Shown: positions 49,449 through 58,559, counted from the first letter of the stretch. The stretch is 64,000 nt of DNA from 40CM-4-69-5 sp036556905 (GCA_036556905.1 DATBIM010000033.1:21630-85629); one strand, 5' to 3'. The notes: generated from the letters alone by a model not told the origin. Numbers and translations: made by a program.

Positions 49449-49632
49449 TGGATCCGGAGGGGCGCTACGGCGTGAGTCGGAAGACCGGCGACAAGTAGCT
49501 TACTCGGTACCAGGAAGATGGCGCGTCACTAACGCCGGGAGCATCCGCTTGAGCAAGCGGTTGCTCTTCCTCGCCAACGCACTCAAGCAGCATCCGGTCG
49601 GCCTCGAGGAGGTCGACGACGGGATCTGGTCC
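49449..49632 (+). pseudogene. IS481-type transposase remnant, internally deleted
   Basis: Two scraps of one transposase family are visible in different frames. RYGVSRKTGDK followed by a stop (49463-49498) matches the N-terminal helix-turn-helix of IS481/IS3-like transposases. SIRLSKRLLFLANALKQHP and GLEEVDDGIWS (about 49540-49632) match the C-terminal end after the integrase core. The whole catalytic core between them is gone, so the element is dead. The second scrap ends right where the antitoxin gene begins. Confidence 0.7.
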
Positions 49633-49644
49633 CGGTTGCTCACG

Positions 49645-49911
49645 TCAGGACGGCAGATCCTCAATTCGCACACCGTGCCCACTCCGGAGACCCTCGCGCG
49701 CCTCTGCTACGCGCCGCAAGAACTCTGGATGATGCTCCAGTCGATAGTCAAGCCAGTCGTCCTCGTTCTCGAAGCCGATAAGCACGCCCGCCGGCTTTCC
49801 GTGCCGTGTGATGATGATTTCCTCGGAGGCCGCTAGGCGCAGGAATCGCGATAGATCATCCTTGACCTCAGCCAGAGCTGCCTGGCGAACTCGGCGTGCC
49901 GTGCTCGGCAA
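49645..49911 (-). CDS. Phd/YefM-type antitoxin
   Basis: An 88-residue protein with the antitoxin pattern ALAEVKDDLSRFLRLAASEEIIITRHGKPAGVLIGFENEDDW and a C-terminal helix EFLRRVAEAREGLRSGHG that would wrap the toxin. It probably starts at TTG 49911, because no ATG or GTG lies nearer the conserved part; the same frame is open to 49977. It overlaps the toxin gene by 44 bases and lies downstream of it, the less common toxin-first order. Expected to bind the operator at 50182-50198 with the toxin. Confidence 0.8.
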   Translation of the reverse strand: MPSTARRVRQAALAEVKDDLSRFLRLAASEEIIITRHGKPAGVLIGFENEDDWLDYRLEHHPEFLRRVAEAREGLRSGHGVRIEDLPS

Positions 49912-50179
49912 GCCAGCGCGCCGCTTCTGCCTTCGTGACGATCGCGAGGATCTCGACAGCTTCGCGCGTGACGTCATAGAACACCCTCACTTCTCCAACC
50001 CGGAGACGATACTGCGGCTGGCTTAAGCCGCGGAGGCGTTTGATCCGGCTCTTGCTTGCCCGGGTCGGCTCATGCCGCAAGTGCCGGTCGAGGGCGTCCC
50101 GCACTTCGGCCCGGCGGTAGGCCGGCAGGGATCTGAAGGATCTCGCCGCCCCAGGAGCCAGGACGACCTCGTACCGCAT
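49868..50179 (-). CDS. RelE/ParE-family toxin
   Basis: A 103-residue protein with the RelE/ParE fold signature: MRYEVVLAPGAARSFRSLP, KRLRGLSQPQYRLRVGEVRVFYDV and EILAIVTKAEAARWL. Members either cleave mRNA on the ribosome or inhibit gyrase. The R-X-R-V-G-E-X-R-V-F-Y stretch fits the RelE branch, but the target cannot be decided from sequence. It is followed by its antitoxin and preceded by a compact promoter overlapped by an inverted repeat. Confidence 0.85.
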   Translation of the reverse strand: MRYEVVLAPGAARSFRSLPAYRRAEVRDALDRHLRHEPTRASKSRIKRLRGLSQPQYRLRVGEVRVFYDVTREAVEILAIVTKAEAARWLAEHGTPSSPGSSG

Positions 50180-50181
50180 TC

Positions 50182-50216
50182 TGGCTAGAATATAGCCAAA
50201 CTGGAGATCCGGTCAA
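50182..50216 (-). promoter_or_regulatory. Toxin-antitoxin promoter overlapped by an inverted-repeat operator
   Basis: On the minus strand TTGACC (50216-50211), 16 bases, TATATT (50194-50189) form a good sigma-70 promoter. The -10 box lies inside a perfect inverted repeat, TGGCTA (50182-50187) and TAGCCA (50193-50198) with five bases between. Transcription would start about three bases before the toxin ATG at 50179. Autorepression by the toxin-antitoxin complex at the repeat is inferred. Confidence 0.65.
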
Positions 50217-50217
50217 A

Positions 50218-50562
50218 TCAGGGTCGTTGCGGTCTAACGCTCGGCTCAGCCCCCTCTCTCCCTGAATGTGTGGTCCCGGAGCGGGCGCTCACCGACAGAA
50301 GAAAGGCCTCGGCTGCGGCCGGTTTCCCGAGTGTGATCACGGCGGCGTGACCGTACTCAGGGCGCTTGAAGAGTGCGGGAAAGTCGCGGCGGCGCTTGCC
50401 ATGCGTCCGGATCACCCACCAGGGGATTCCGTCAGTGGCGAACAGCGCGCCTCGGACGGTCTCGCGGTTGCCGGCGTACAGGCGCTCGCGCGTGATGATC
50501 CGCCGCGCTGTGCGCCGAAGGGCTTGTGAAAACACACGGCCGAACGAGTAGTCGAGCCACAC
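50218..50562 (-). pseudogene. Adenylate-kinase-like (topology-modulation) protein, C-terminal remnant
   Basis: The frame reads WLDYSFGRVFSQALRRTARR, ITRERLYAGNRETVRGALF and WWVIRTHGKRRRDF. This is the second half of small P-loop kinase-like proteins annotated as 'topology modulation' or adenylate kinase-like. The expected N-terminal Walker A half is missing; upstream (50563-50714) only out-of-frame scraps with stops are seen. The gene is therefore truncated, consistent with the IS remnant and rearrangement nearby. Confidence 0.65.
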
Positions 50563-50714
50563 GATGGCGGTCGACCGGCTCTCTATTCGACTGCACGGCC
50601 GCCTGCGTCATCGTATCTACCACAATGTGTCGAGTTCGAGGCACTACCGTCTCGGGGACAATAACCAGGCCCGTCGGGGCGGCAAGGGCGATTCGTGGTC
50701 GCCCGCCGACAGCG

Positions 50715-51593
50715 CTACGTCTGCCGCCGCAGCTGCGGGTCGAGCAGATCACGCAGGCCGTCACCGAGAAAGTTGATGCCCAGCACCGTGACCATGATCG
50801 CGATGCCCGGGAAGATGGAGATCCAGCCCGCCACGGTCAGGTAGTCGCGTCCCTCGGCCAGCATGCGGCCCCAGGTCGGCGTGGGCGGTGGCACCCCCAG
50901 GCCCAGGAAGGAGAGCGCGGACTCCATCAGGATGACCCGCGCGACCTCCAGCGTCCAGATGACCAGGATCGGGGCCAGGAGATTGGGCAGGACGTGGCGG
51001 GTGATGATCCGAGCGTCGTGCGCGCCCAGCGCCCGGACGGCCTGGACGAACTCCCGCTCCCGCAGGGCCAGGGTCAGCCCGCGCACCACCCGCGCGTAGA
51101 TCATCCAGGTGGTGATGGTCATCACGATCACGAGGTTCTTGAGGCTCGCGCCCAGGAGCGCCACCACGGCCAGAGCCAGCAGGATGAGGGGGAAGGCCAG
51201 GTTCAGATCCACGATCCGCATGATGATGGCGCCCAGTCGCCCGCCGTGGTAGCCGGCCACCAGGCCGGCGACCACGCCGACCACGGCGCCGAGCAGCGCC
51301 GCCAGGACGCTGATCGTCAGCGAGATCTGGGCCCCGTAGACCAGACGCGAGTAGACGTCCCGTCCCAGATGGTCGGTGCCGAGCGGATGCTGGACCGAGC
51401 CGTCCTCGAGCCAGAAGGGTGGCTTCAGCACGACCGTCAGGTCCTGATCGATCGGATCGCTGGTGGCGAGCAGCGGCGCCGCCACCGCGGCCATGATGAC
51501 GAGGCCGACGATCACCGCGCCGATGACAGCCAGCGGACTCCGGCGCCCCAGGCGGAGCGCCCGAGCCAGCAACGGGGCCGGAATCGCCGCCAC
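50715..51593 (-). CDS. Peptide/nickel-type ABC transporter permease (DppC-like)
   Basis: A 292-residue inner-membrane permease with GTDHLGRDVYSRLVYGAQIS near residue 75, the EAA loop ALREREFVQAVRALGAHDARI, and the C-terminal LGINFLGDGLRDLLDPQLRR typical of DppC/OppC. It starts at GTG 51593, four bases after the DppB-like gene. Normally dppD and dppF ATPase genes follow; here the gene is followed by the truncated kinase and IS remnant instead. Confidence 0.93.
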   Translation of the reverse strand: MAAIPAPLLARALRLGRRSPLAVIGAVIVGLVIMAAVAAPLLATSDPIDQDLTVVLKPPFWLEDGSVQHPLGTDHLGRDVYSRLVYGAQISLTISVLAALLGAVVGVVAGLVAGYHGGRLGAIIMRIVDLNLAFPLILLALAVVALLGASLKNLVIVMTITTWMIYARVVRGLTLALREREFVQAVRALGAHDARIITRHVLPNLLAPILVIWTLEVARVILMESALSFLGLGVPPPTPTWGRMLAEGRDYLTVAGWISIFPGIAIMVTVLGINFLGDGLRDLLDPQLRRQT

Positions 51594-51597
51594 GCGC

Positions 51598-52515
51598 CTA
51601 CCCCAGCCGGATGCGCGGATCGAGCCAGACGTAGAGCAGGTCCACGATGAGGTTGATCAGCACCACCCCGGTGGCCAGGATGAACACCGACGCCTGGACG
51701 ACCGGGTAATCGCGGTTCAGGATCGCCTGGATCGTGAACAGCCCGACGCCGGGCCAGGTGAAGACCGTCTCGATCACGACCGCGCCCCCCAGGATGTAGC
51801 CGAATTGCAGCCCCACTACCGTGACCAGCGGGATCAACGCGTTGGGCAGGGCGTGCCGGGTCAGCACCATCACCTCGCGCAACCCCTTGCCGCGGCCGGT
51901 CCGGACGTAGTCCTCGGCGAGCACCTCGATCATGGTGGTGCGGACCAGCCGGGTCAGCAGGGCCATGAGGTTGATCGCGATGGCCACGGCCGGCATCACC
52001 ACGTGGGCCGGCCCGCCCCGCCCCGAGGTGGGCAGCAGGCCCCAGGACACGGCGAACAGCAGAATCATCATGATGGCCAGCCAGAAGTTCGGGACCGACT
52101 GGCCGAGCAGGGCCACGCCCATGGCCAGCAGGTCGAGGGGGCCCCCGCGATGGGTGGCGGCCAGCACACCGAGCGGCACCGCCAGCACGATGGCCAGCAG
52201 CATGGCGGTGACGGTGAGCTGCAGCGTGGCGGGCAGCCGCGCCGCGATCAGGGGTAGCGAGGACTGCCCGTGGCGCAGCGAGACCCCGAAGTCGCCCTGG
52301 ACGGCGCGACTCAGAAACCGCCCGTACTGGACCAGCAGGGGGTCGTCGTACCCCCACTCGGCGCGAAACTTCGCGATGTGCTCCGCGGTGGCTCCGGGCG
52401 GCAGCATGATCTCGGCCGGATCCCCGCTGAGGAACGTCAGGCAGAAGGAGACGATCGACACCCCGAGGACGACGAGGACGGCGGTGGCCAGCCGCGCCGC
52501 GATGTACGCGCGCAC
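51598..52515 (-). CDS. Peptide/nickel-type ABC transporter permease (DppB-like)
   Basis: A 305-residue permease with the DppB N-terminus VVLGVSIVSFCLTFLSGDPA, the EAA loop EDYVRTGRGKGLREVMVL and the end LLYVWLDPRIRLG. It starts at GTG 52515, one base after the stop of the receptor gene, so it is coupled to it. With the DppC-like protein it forms the channel for the substrate bound by the product of 52517-54076. Confidence 0.93.
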   Translation of the reverse strand: MRAYIAARLATAVLVVLGVSIVSFCLTFLSGDPAEIMLPPGATAEHIAKFRAEWGYDDPLLVQYGRFLSRAVQGDFGVSLRHGQSSLPLIAARLPATLQLTVTAMLLAIVLAVPLGVLAATHRGGPLDLLAMGVALLGQSVPNFWLAIMMILLFAVSWGLLPTSGRGGPAHVVMPAVAIAINLMALLTRLVRTTMIEVLAEDYVRTGRGKGLREVMVLTRHALPNALIPLVTVVGLQFGYILGGAVVIETVFTWPGVGLFTIQAILNRDYPVVQASVFILATGVVLINLIVDLLYVWLDPRIRLG

Positions 52516-52516
52516 G

Positions 52517-54076
52517 TCATTTCTTCAGCCCCAGCGGATAGAGCCACTGGGTCTCGTCCGGCCGCGGCGTGTAGTCGATCCGGGTGCTCATGCCGAACAC
52601 CGCGTCGGCCTGGAAGAGGAAGATGAACGGCGCCTCGGTCCGGAGCAGCTTCTGGACGTCGCTGTACTGCTCGGCCCGCTTGCGGGGATCGTCGGTGGCC
52701 TCGATCCGGGTCAGCATCTCGTCGAGCTTCGCGTTCTTGTAGTGCATGCCCAGGCCGCCCTGGGTCAGCCAGCGGATCACCCAGGAGGGCTCCAGGTAGG
52801 CGTTGCCGATGCTGTAGATGAACAGGGGCGCGGTCTGGTTGGCCACCCGCCGTGGCCCGAAGGCGCCGAACTCGAAGACGTTGGGCTTGACCTTCAGCCC
52901 GATCTTCTGGAGATAACCGACGATCGCCTCGGCCGGCTTGGCGTGATCGGCGATGCTCCCGGTGAAGCTGTCGAACTCGGTCTCGAAGCCGTTGGGGAAG
53001 CCGGCCTCGGCCAGGAGCGCCTTGGCTTTCGCGGGATCGTACGGGTAAGGCGGCACCTTCGGGTCGTAGCCCAGCGCCCCCTTGTCCACCACCGTGGCCA
53101 GCCGGGTACCGTAGCCGAAGTAGAGGCTCTTGAGGATCGCGTTGACGTCCACCGCGTGGTTCAGGGCCTGGCGGACCTTGACGTTGTCGAAGGGCGGCTT
53201 GCGCACGTCGATGGTCACGTGGAAGATGCGCGGGGCGGCGATCGTCTTGATCACCAGCTTCTCGTTCCGCTTGAGCTCGGCGATGCGCACGTGGGGGATC
53301 GGCGCGATCAGATCGACCTCACCCGCTTGCAGCGCGGCGATCCGGGCGGCATCCTCCAGGATCGGCCGCACGGTGATCTTCTTCACCTTGGGCGCGCCGC
53401 GCCAGTACTGCTCGTTGGCCTCCAGCACCAGCCGCTCGTTCTTGGCCCACGCCGCCAGCTTGAACGGGCCGGTCCCGTTCGGCTTGATGGCGATGCCCTC
53501 CTTGCCCACCGCGTTGGTGTGCTTGGGCGAGAGCATCAGGCCGTACAGCTCGCCCAGGCGCACGGGCAGCAGGAAATCGGGGGTCTTGGTGATCACGTTG
53601 ACCGTGAAGGGATCCACGACCTCGGTCCGGGCGATCGTGCTGAGCTCGGAGCTGACGGTGGCCTTGGTCTCCGGATTGATGGCCCGGTCCAGGGTGAATT
53701 TGACCGCGTCGGCGTTGAACTCGTCGCCGTTGTGGAAGCGGACCCCCTTGCGCAGCGTGAACTGCCAGGTGGTCGGGTTCAGCCGCTTCCAGGACGTGGC
53801 CAGGGCCGGCACCAGCTTGCCCTGTGCATCACGGGCGGTGAGCCCGTCGTAGACGTTGACGATGAAGATCTGAGTGTTGCGGCCGACGGTGAGGTGCGGG
53901 TCGAAGGTGTTGGGCTCGGCGGCCAGGCCGATCGTGACCTCGCCGGTGGGCGCGGCGGCGGCCGGGTCAGGGGCGGGCGCCAACGCCAGCCCCAGGGCCA
54001 CGGTGCCCACGAGGAGCGCGCGCGGTATGGCGCGCCGGGAGATGATCGCTCGCAGCCGCGGATGGTCGTTGATCAT
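52517..54076 (-). CDS. Family-5 extracellular solute-binding protein (DppA-like)
   Basis: A 519-residue exported receptor with a signal peptide ending near PAAAAP, then TIGLAAEPNTFDPHLT, LVPALATSWKRLNPTTWQF, LRKGVRFHNGDEFNADAVKFTLDRA in the middle lobe, and RQALNHAVDVNAIL. Family-5 receptors bind peptides, nickel complexes, opines or sugars. The ligand is not evident; the coupled cupin gene and the nearby amidase hint at a small organic nitrogen compound rather than peptides. Its ATG overlaps the stop of the cupin gene. Confidence 0.93.
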   Translation of the reverse strand: MINDHPRLRAIISRRAIPRALLVGTVALGLALAPAPDPAAAAPTGEVTIGLAAEPNTFDPHLTVGRNTQIFIVNVYDGLTARDAQGKLVPALATSWKRLNPTTWQFTLRKGVRFHNGDEFNADAVKFTLDRAINPETKATVSSELSTIARTEVVDPFTVNVITKTPDFLLPVRLGELYGLMLSPKHTNAVGKEGIAIKPNGTGPFKLAAWAKNERLVLEANEQYWRGAPKVKKITVRPILEDAARIAALQAGEVDLIAPIPHVRIAELKRNEKLVIKTIAAPRIFHVTIDVRKPPFDNVKVRQALNHAVDVNAILKSLYFGYGTRLATVVDKGALGYDPKVPPYPYDPAKAKALLAEAGFPNGFETEFDSFTGSIADHAKPAEAIVGYLQKIGLKVKPNVFEFGAFGPRRVANQTAPLFIYSIGNAYLEPSWVIRWLTQGGLGMHYKNAKLDEMLTRIEATDDPRKRAEQYSDVQKLLRTEAPFIFLFQADAVFGMSTRIDYTPRPDETQWLYPLGLKK

Positions 54077-54612
54077 GCTTGCCCCCTCCTGGCGACCTCG
54101 ACGATCTTGCCCTGGTCGTCGAGATCGAATCCTTTGTCGCGCACCGCGCTCATCACCTTGCCGGCCCAGGCCACCCGACCGGGGTCATCGCCGCCCACGA
54201 TCGCCAGCATGTAGGCGTCCTCGGCGCTCTCGTTGCGGAAGCCGCGCATGATGCCGGTCGGCACCGAGACCACGTCCCACTGGGCCAGGGTCAGCTGATT
54301 TTCCCCCTGGTCGCCCCACTGAATGGACCAGGTGCCGGTCAGCGGCATGAAGACCTCGACGGTGGTATGGCTGTGCAGCCCGGTGCCCTTCTGGGGACCG
54401 GCCTTGATGATCGACAGGTGAAAACCATCGACGGCGGTGATCGGCACCTTCATGGTGGCGTCCTCGGTGACGCCGCTGCCGATGATGTTGAAGATCTCGC
54501 GGTTGAACTGCGGCAGGACCGCATCGACGAGGGGACGGGAGCTCGGGGTCAGCTGCTTGAACACCGCCACCCGTTGGAGCATCTCTTCCCTGGTGACGAC
54601 TCTCGACGCCAT
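54073..54612 (-). CDS. Cupin-domain protein
   Basis: A 179-residue protein with a single beta-barrel cupin domain: GTGLHSHTTVEVFMPLTG holds the H-X-H and downstream glutamate expected for metal binding, and DVVSVPTGIMRGFRN forms the second cupin motif. ATG 54612 follows GGAGG closely. Cupins are enzymes or binding proteins; this one is the first gene of the importer operon and overlaps the receptor start, so it may process or sense the imported compound. No precise reaction can be given. Confidence 0.85.
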   Translation of the reverse strand: MASRVVTREEMLQRVAVFKQLTPSSRPLVDAVLPQFNREIFNIIGSGVTEDATMKVPITAVDGFHLSIIKAGPQKGTGLHSHTTVEVFMPLTGTWSIQWGDQGENQLTLAQWDVVSVPTGIMRGFRNESAEDAYMLAIVGGDDPGRVAWAGKVMSAVRDKGFDLDDQGKIVEVARRGQA

Positions 54613-54668
54613 CGCATTCTTCCTCCTGGTGGCAGGGGATGGTAGCACAGCGCGATTCGGCCGTTCCA

Positions 54669-54697
54669 TTGAGGTCGCGACGCCTCCTCGCTAGAAT
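54669..54697 (+). promoter_or_regulatory. Sigma-70 type promoter for the molybdenum hydroxylase gene
   Basis: TTGAGG (54669-54674), exactly 17 bases, TAGAAT (54692-54697). Transcription would start near 54704, directly at a GGGAGG ribosome site before the GTG at 54716, so the leader is very short. It also lies just upstream of the divergent cupin gene. Confidence 0.55.
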
Positions 54698-54715
54698 CGG
54701 CCAGGGAGGTCCGAG

Positions 54716-57052
54716 GTGAGCGAGGGATACGTCGGCGCGGCCCTGAGCCCGCGGGAGACGCGCAAGCTGGTGCTCGGGCGCGGCAGCTACGTCGGCGACC
54801 TGACGGCGCCGGGCCTGCTGCACGCCGCCTTCGTGCGCAGCCCGCACGCCCACGCCCGCCTGGGCCGCGTGGAGGTCGAGGCCGCGCGGCGCGCGCCCGG
54901 CATCGCGGCGGTGCTGACCGGTCACGACCTGGCCCGGGCGACGGCACCTCTAAGAATTGCGCCGCCGATCGAGGGGCTCCGGCCGATGGAGATGCCGACC
55001 CTGCCGACCGACAAGGTTCGCTTCGTCGGCGACCTTGTCGCCTGCGTGATCGGCGAGGATCGCTACCAGGTCGAGGACGCCTGCGCCCTCGTCGCGGTCG
55101 AATACGGCCCGCTCCCGGCCGTCGTCGATCCCGAGCGGGCCCAGGACCCCGGCCTGCCGCGAGTGGACGAGACGATCCCGGCGAATCGCCCGTACGCCGG
55201 CGTGTTCGCCCACGGCGACGTCGAGGCCGCCCTGGGCCGCGCCGATCGGGTGGTCGAGGCGCGCTTCCACCAGGGTCGCCAGACGCACGCGCCGCTCGAG
55301 CCCCGCGGGTGCCTGGCGAGCTGGCTGCCCGGCGAGGAGACGCTCACCTTCTGGCACTCGACCCAGATCCCGCATCCGATGCGCTCGGCGCTGGCCGCCC
55401 GCCTGGGCATTCCCGAGAGCGCGGTCCGGGTCATCACGCCGGACGTCGGCGGCGGCTTCGGCCAGAAGATCCCGCTCTATCGCGAGGAGCTGGCCACGGC
55501 TGCAGCCTCGCGGCTGCTCGGCCGCCCGGTGCGCTGGGTCGAGACTCGCCGCGAGAACCTGCTCGCCGCGCTGCACGCCCGGGAAGACATCGTCGACGTC
55601 CGGGCCGCCGTGAGGGCGGACGGCACGATCCTGGGCCTGGACGTGCAGATCCTCGCCGACTTCGGCGCCTACGCGTACTTCCCGGCCAACTACATGGCGC
55701 GGGTGGTGGGGATGATGATTCCCGGCGCCTACCGGCTGCACGACTACCGTTACGCGATCAGGGCCGTCCTCACGAACAAGTGCCCGTCCGGGCCCTACCG
55801 CGCGCCGATGCTGATCTGCAGCTGGGTGACCGAGGGGACGGTCGACGCGGTGGCGCGCGCGCTCGAGCTGGATCCGGTCGAGGTCCGCCGTCGCAACATG
55901 CTCGATGACGGAGACCTGCCGTACACGACGGCGACCGCGCTGACGTACCGATCGGTCTATCCGCGCGACACGCTGGAACAGGCGCTCGCGAAGTTCGACT
56001 ACAAGGAGCGCCGTCGCGAACAGGCCGCCGCGCGGGCGGCCGGGCGGATCGCCGGCATCGGGGTGGCGACCTACGTCGAGCCGAACACCTACGGCTCCGA
56101 GTTCTACCGGACGGCCGGCATTCCCGGCTCGGGCCACGACGCCGCGATCGTCCGGATCGAGCCGAGCGGCGCGGTCTCGGCCCAGGTCGGCATCGTCAGT
56201 CAGGGCCAGGGTCACCTGACGACGGTGGCCCAGGCGCTGGCCGACGCGCTCGCGGTGCCGATCGAGCGGGTCCGGGTCTCCAGCGGGGACACGGCCGCCG
56301 CGCCCTATGGCATGGGCACGCGCGGCAGCCGGGGCGGCGTCGTGAGCGCGGGCGCGGCGCTCGGGGCGGCCCAGATGCTCAAGCAGAAGCTGTTGCGGAT
56401 CGCGGCGCACCTGCTGGAGGCGCCCCTCCAAGACCTCGAGCTGGTCGACGGCCAGGTCCGCGTGCGCGGCGCGCCGACGCCGGCCCTCACGCTGGCGCAG
56501 CTCGCCCAGAAAGCATACCTGGCCCCGACGGAGCTGCCGCCCGGGATGGAGCCCGGGCTGGAGGCGACGCACGCCTACGACCCGCCGGCCCTGACCTTCT
56601 CGAGCGGGACCCACATCTGCCAGATCGAGATCGATCCGGAAACCGGCCGCCTGACGATCCCGAGGTACACGATCGTCGAGGACTGCGGGCGGATGCTGAA
56701 CCCGCGCATCGTCGAGGGACAGCTCCACGGTGCCACCGCCCAGGGCCTCGGCGGCGCCCTCCTCGAGGAGGTCGTGTACGCCGCCGACGGGCAGAATCTG
56801 AGCGCGACGTTCATGGACTACGCGATCCCGACGGCCTCCGAGGTGCCGTCGTTCGAGATCGAGCATCTCGAGCGACCGGACCCGGGCACGCCGCTCGGCA
56901 TCAAGGGAATGGCCGAGGGCGGTGTGATGGGCGCCTCGGCGGCGATCTCGAATGCCGTGGCCGACGCGCTGGCGCCCCTGGGTGTCGGCGCCGGCCGTCA
57001 GCCGTTCACCGCGCACCGGCTGGCGGCGGCGATCCGCTCGGCGCGTCGCTGA
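54716..57052 (+). CDS. CoxL/xanthine-dehydrogenase-type molybdopterin subunit (solitary)
   Basis: A 778-residue large subunit of a molybdenum hydroxylase. It has the N-terminal RGSYVGDLTAPGLLHAAFVRSPHAHAR, ITPDVGGGFGQKIPLY, VSQGQGHLTTVAQALAD and the catalytic glutamate E734 in KGMAEGGVMG. At the position of the CO-dehydrogenase loop AYRCSFR it reads GPYRAPML, so it is not a CO dehydrogenase. It starts at GTG 54716 with GGGAGG. No iron-sulphur or FAD subunit is adjacent; it may share those encoded at 59388-60736. Likely hydroxylates a carbon next to nitrogen in a ring compound (inference). Confidence 0.9.
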   Translation: MSEGYVGAALSPRETRKLVLGRGSYVGDLTAPGLLHAAFVRSPHAHARLGRVEVEAARRAPGIAAVLTGHDLARATAPLRIAPPIEGLRPMEMPTLPTDKVRFVGDLVACVIGEDRYQVEDACALVAVEYGPLPAVVDPERAQDPGLPRVDETIPANRPYAGVFAHGDVEAALGRADRVVEARFHQGRQTHAPLEPRGCLASWLPGEETLTFWHSTQIPHPMRSALAARLGIPESAVRVITPDVGGGFGQKIPLYREELATAAASRLLGRPVRWVETRRENLLAALHAREDIVDVRAAVRADGTILGLDVQILADFGAYAYFPANYMARVVGMMIPGAYRLHDYRYAIRAVLTNKCPSGPYRAPMLICSWVTEGTVDAVARALELDPVEVRRRNMLDDGDLPYTTATALTYRSVYPRDTLEQALAKFDYKERRREQAAARAAGRIAGIGVATYVEPNTYGSEFYRTAGIPGSGHDAAIVRIEPSGAVSAQVGIVSQGQGHLTTVAQALADALAVPIERVRVSSGDTAAAPYGMGTRGSRGGVVSAGAALGAAQMLKQKLLRIAAHLLEAPLQDLELVDGQVRVRGAPTPALTLAQLAQKAYLAPTELPPGMEPGLEATHAYDPPALTFSSGTHICQIEIDPETGRLTIPRYTIVEDCGRMLNPRIVEGQLHGATAQGLGGALLEEVVYAADGQNLSATFMDYAIPTASEVPSFEIEHLERPDPGTPLGIKGMAEGGVMGASAAISNAVADALAPLGVGAGRQPFTAHRLAAAIRSARR

Positions 57053-57071
57053 CTGCGCCAGGAGCCCAGCC

Positions 57072-58499
57072 GTGACCACCACCGACCTCTGCTTCACCCC
57101 TGCCGCCGAGCTGGCGCGGCTGATTCGTCACCGCGCGCTGTCGCCCGTCGAGCTCACCCGCGCCGTGCTGGAGCGGATCGAGCGGTTGAACAAGCCCCTC
57201 GGCGCCTACGTCCTGGTTCATGCCGAGCGAGCCCTCCGCGACGCCCGTCAGGCCGAGCACGCCGTGATGGCCGGCCAACCGCTCGGCCCGCTCCACGGCG
57301 TGCCCGTCTCGATCAAGGACAATCTGTGGACGGCCGGCGACCGCACCACCTTCGGCTCGCGGCTGCTGGCGGAGTTCATCCCGCCCGAGGACGCCCCCAG
57401 CGTCGCCCGCCTGCGCGCGGCCGGGGCGATCTTTGTCGGCCGCACCAACCTGCCGGAATTCGCCTGGCGTGGCTCGACCGACAACCCGCTGTTCGGCGAG
57501 TCCCGCAATCCCTGGGACCTGACCCGCACGCCCGGCGGGTCGACAGGCGGCGGCGCGGCAGCCGTGGCGGCGGGCCTGGGGCCGCTGGCCCTCGGCTCCG
57601 ATGGGGCCGGGTCGATCCGCATCCCGGCCAGCTTCTGCGGGCTCGTGGGCCTGAAGCCGACCTTCGGGCGGGTGCCGATGTACCCGGCGGCCGGGGGCAA
57701 CGAGCTGGTCGCCCACGTCTGTCCGCTGGCTCGGACCGTGCGCGACGTGGCCCTGATGATGAACGTCACCGCCCGCTACGACGCGCGCGACCCGTTCGCC
57801 CTGGCCGACGACGGCATGGACTACCTGGCTGCCTGCTCCGACCCCCTCGACGGCGCGCGCGGTCGTTCACCCATCCGGATCGCCTGGTCGGCGAATCTCG
57901 GCTTCGCCCCCGTCGAAGCCGAGACCCGGGAGATCGCCGCCGCCGCGGCACACGCCTTCGCGGACGCCGGCCTGGTGGTGGAGGAGGCCAGTCCCGACCT
58001 GGGCGATCCGAGCTCGATCCTCCAGACGCTCTACGGGGGCGCGCAGGCCGGCGCGCACGCCGCCCGTCCGCCGGAACAGAAGGCCCAGATGGACCCGGAG
58101 CTGGTGGCGTACGCCGCAGCCTTCGCCGGGCTGACCGTGGTGGAGTATCTGCAGGCGGTGGCCGCCCGCCAGAAGCTGGTGGACACGCTGCGACGGTTCT
58201 TCGAGCAGTACGACCTGCTGCTCACCCCCACCCTCTGCCTGCCCGCCTTCCCGCTGGGCCTCGTCGGGCCCCGCGAGGTGGCCGGCCGCGCCGTGTCTCA
58301 CCTCGGCTGGACACTCTGCTACCCGTTCAACTACAGCGGTCAGCCGGCCGTCTCCGTCCCGGCCGGCTGGACGGCGGGCGGCCTGCCCGTCGGGCTGCAG
58401 ATCGTCGGGCGGCGCCTCGAGGACGCACTGGTGCTTCGCGCCGCCGCGACGCTCGAGACGCTTCGCCCGTGGGCCGCGCGCCGGCCAGGCCAGGCGTAG
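57072..58499 (+). CDS. Amidase-signature family amidase
   Basis: A 475-residue amidase with the complete Ser-cisSer-Lys triad: K82 in VSIKDN, S157 in PGGSTGGGAA and S181 in GSDGAGSIRIPA. The length and the end GLPVGLQIVGRRLEDA match GatA-like amidases, but the lack of gatB/gatC nearby argues for a catabolic amidase. It begins at GTG 57072, 19 bases after the molybdopterin subunit. Placement between two molybdenum hydroxylase genes suggests it opens or deamidates an intermediate of the same pathway. Confidence 0.92.
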   Translation: MTTTDLCFTPAAELARLIRHRALSPVELTRAVLERIERLNKPLGAYVLVHAERALRDARQAEHAVMAGQPLGPLHGVPVSIKDNLWTAGDRTTFGSRLLAEFIPPEDAPSVARLRAAGAIFVGRTNLPEFAWRGSTDNPLFGESRNPWDLTRTPGGSTGGGAAAVAAGLGPLALGSDGAGSIRIPASFCGLVGLKPTFGRVPMYPAAGGNELVAHVCPLARTVRDVALMMNVTARYDARDPFALADDGMDYLAACSDPLDGARGRSPIRIAWSANLGFAPVEAETREIAAAAAHAFADAGLVVEEASPDLGDPSSILQTLYGGAQAGAHAARPPEQKAQMDPELVAYAAAFAGLTVVEYLQAVAARQKLVDTLRRFFEQYDLLLTPTLCLPAFPLGLVGPREVAGRAVSHLGWTLCYPFNYSGQPAVSVPAGWTAGGLPVGLQIVGRRLEDALVLRAAATLETLRPWAARRPGQA

Positions 58500-58559
58500 C
58501 TCACAGCGGTGAGCGCAGGTCGTTGACAACCGATTGCCGATTGTTTAGCGTCCGGCGAC

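Noticed and set aside
54716..57052. Form I carbon monoxide dehydrogenase large subunit
   Set aside because: The diagnostic AYRCSFR loop with its active-site cysteine is absent (GPYRAPML); the same holds for the large subunit at 60736-63084, which has YRGPGR.
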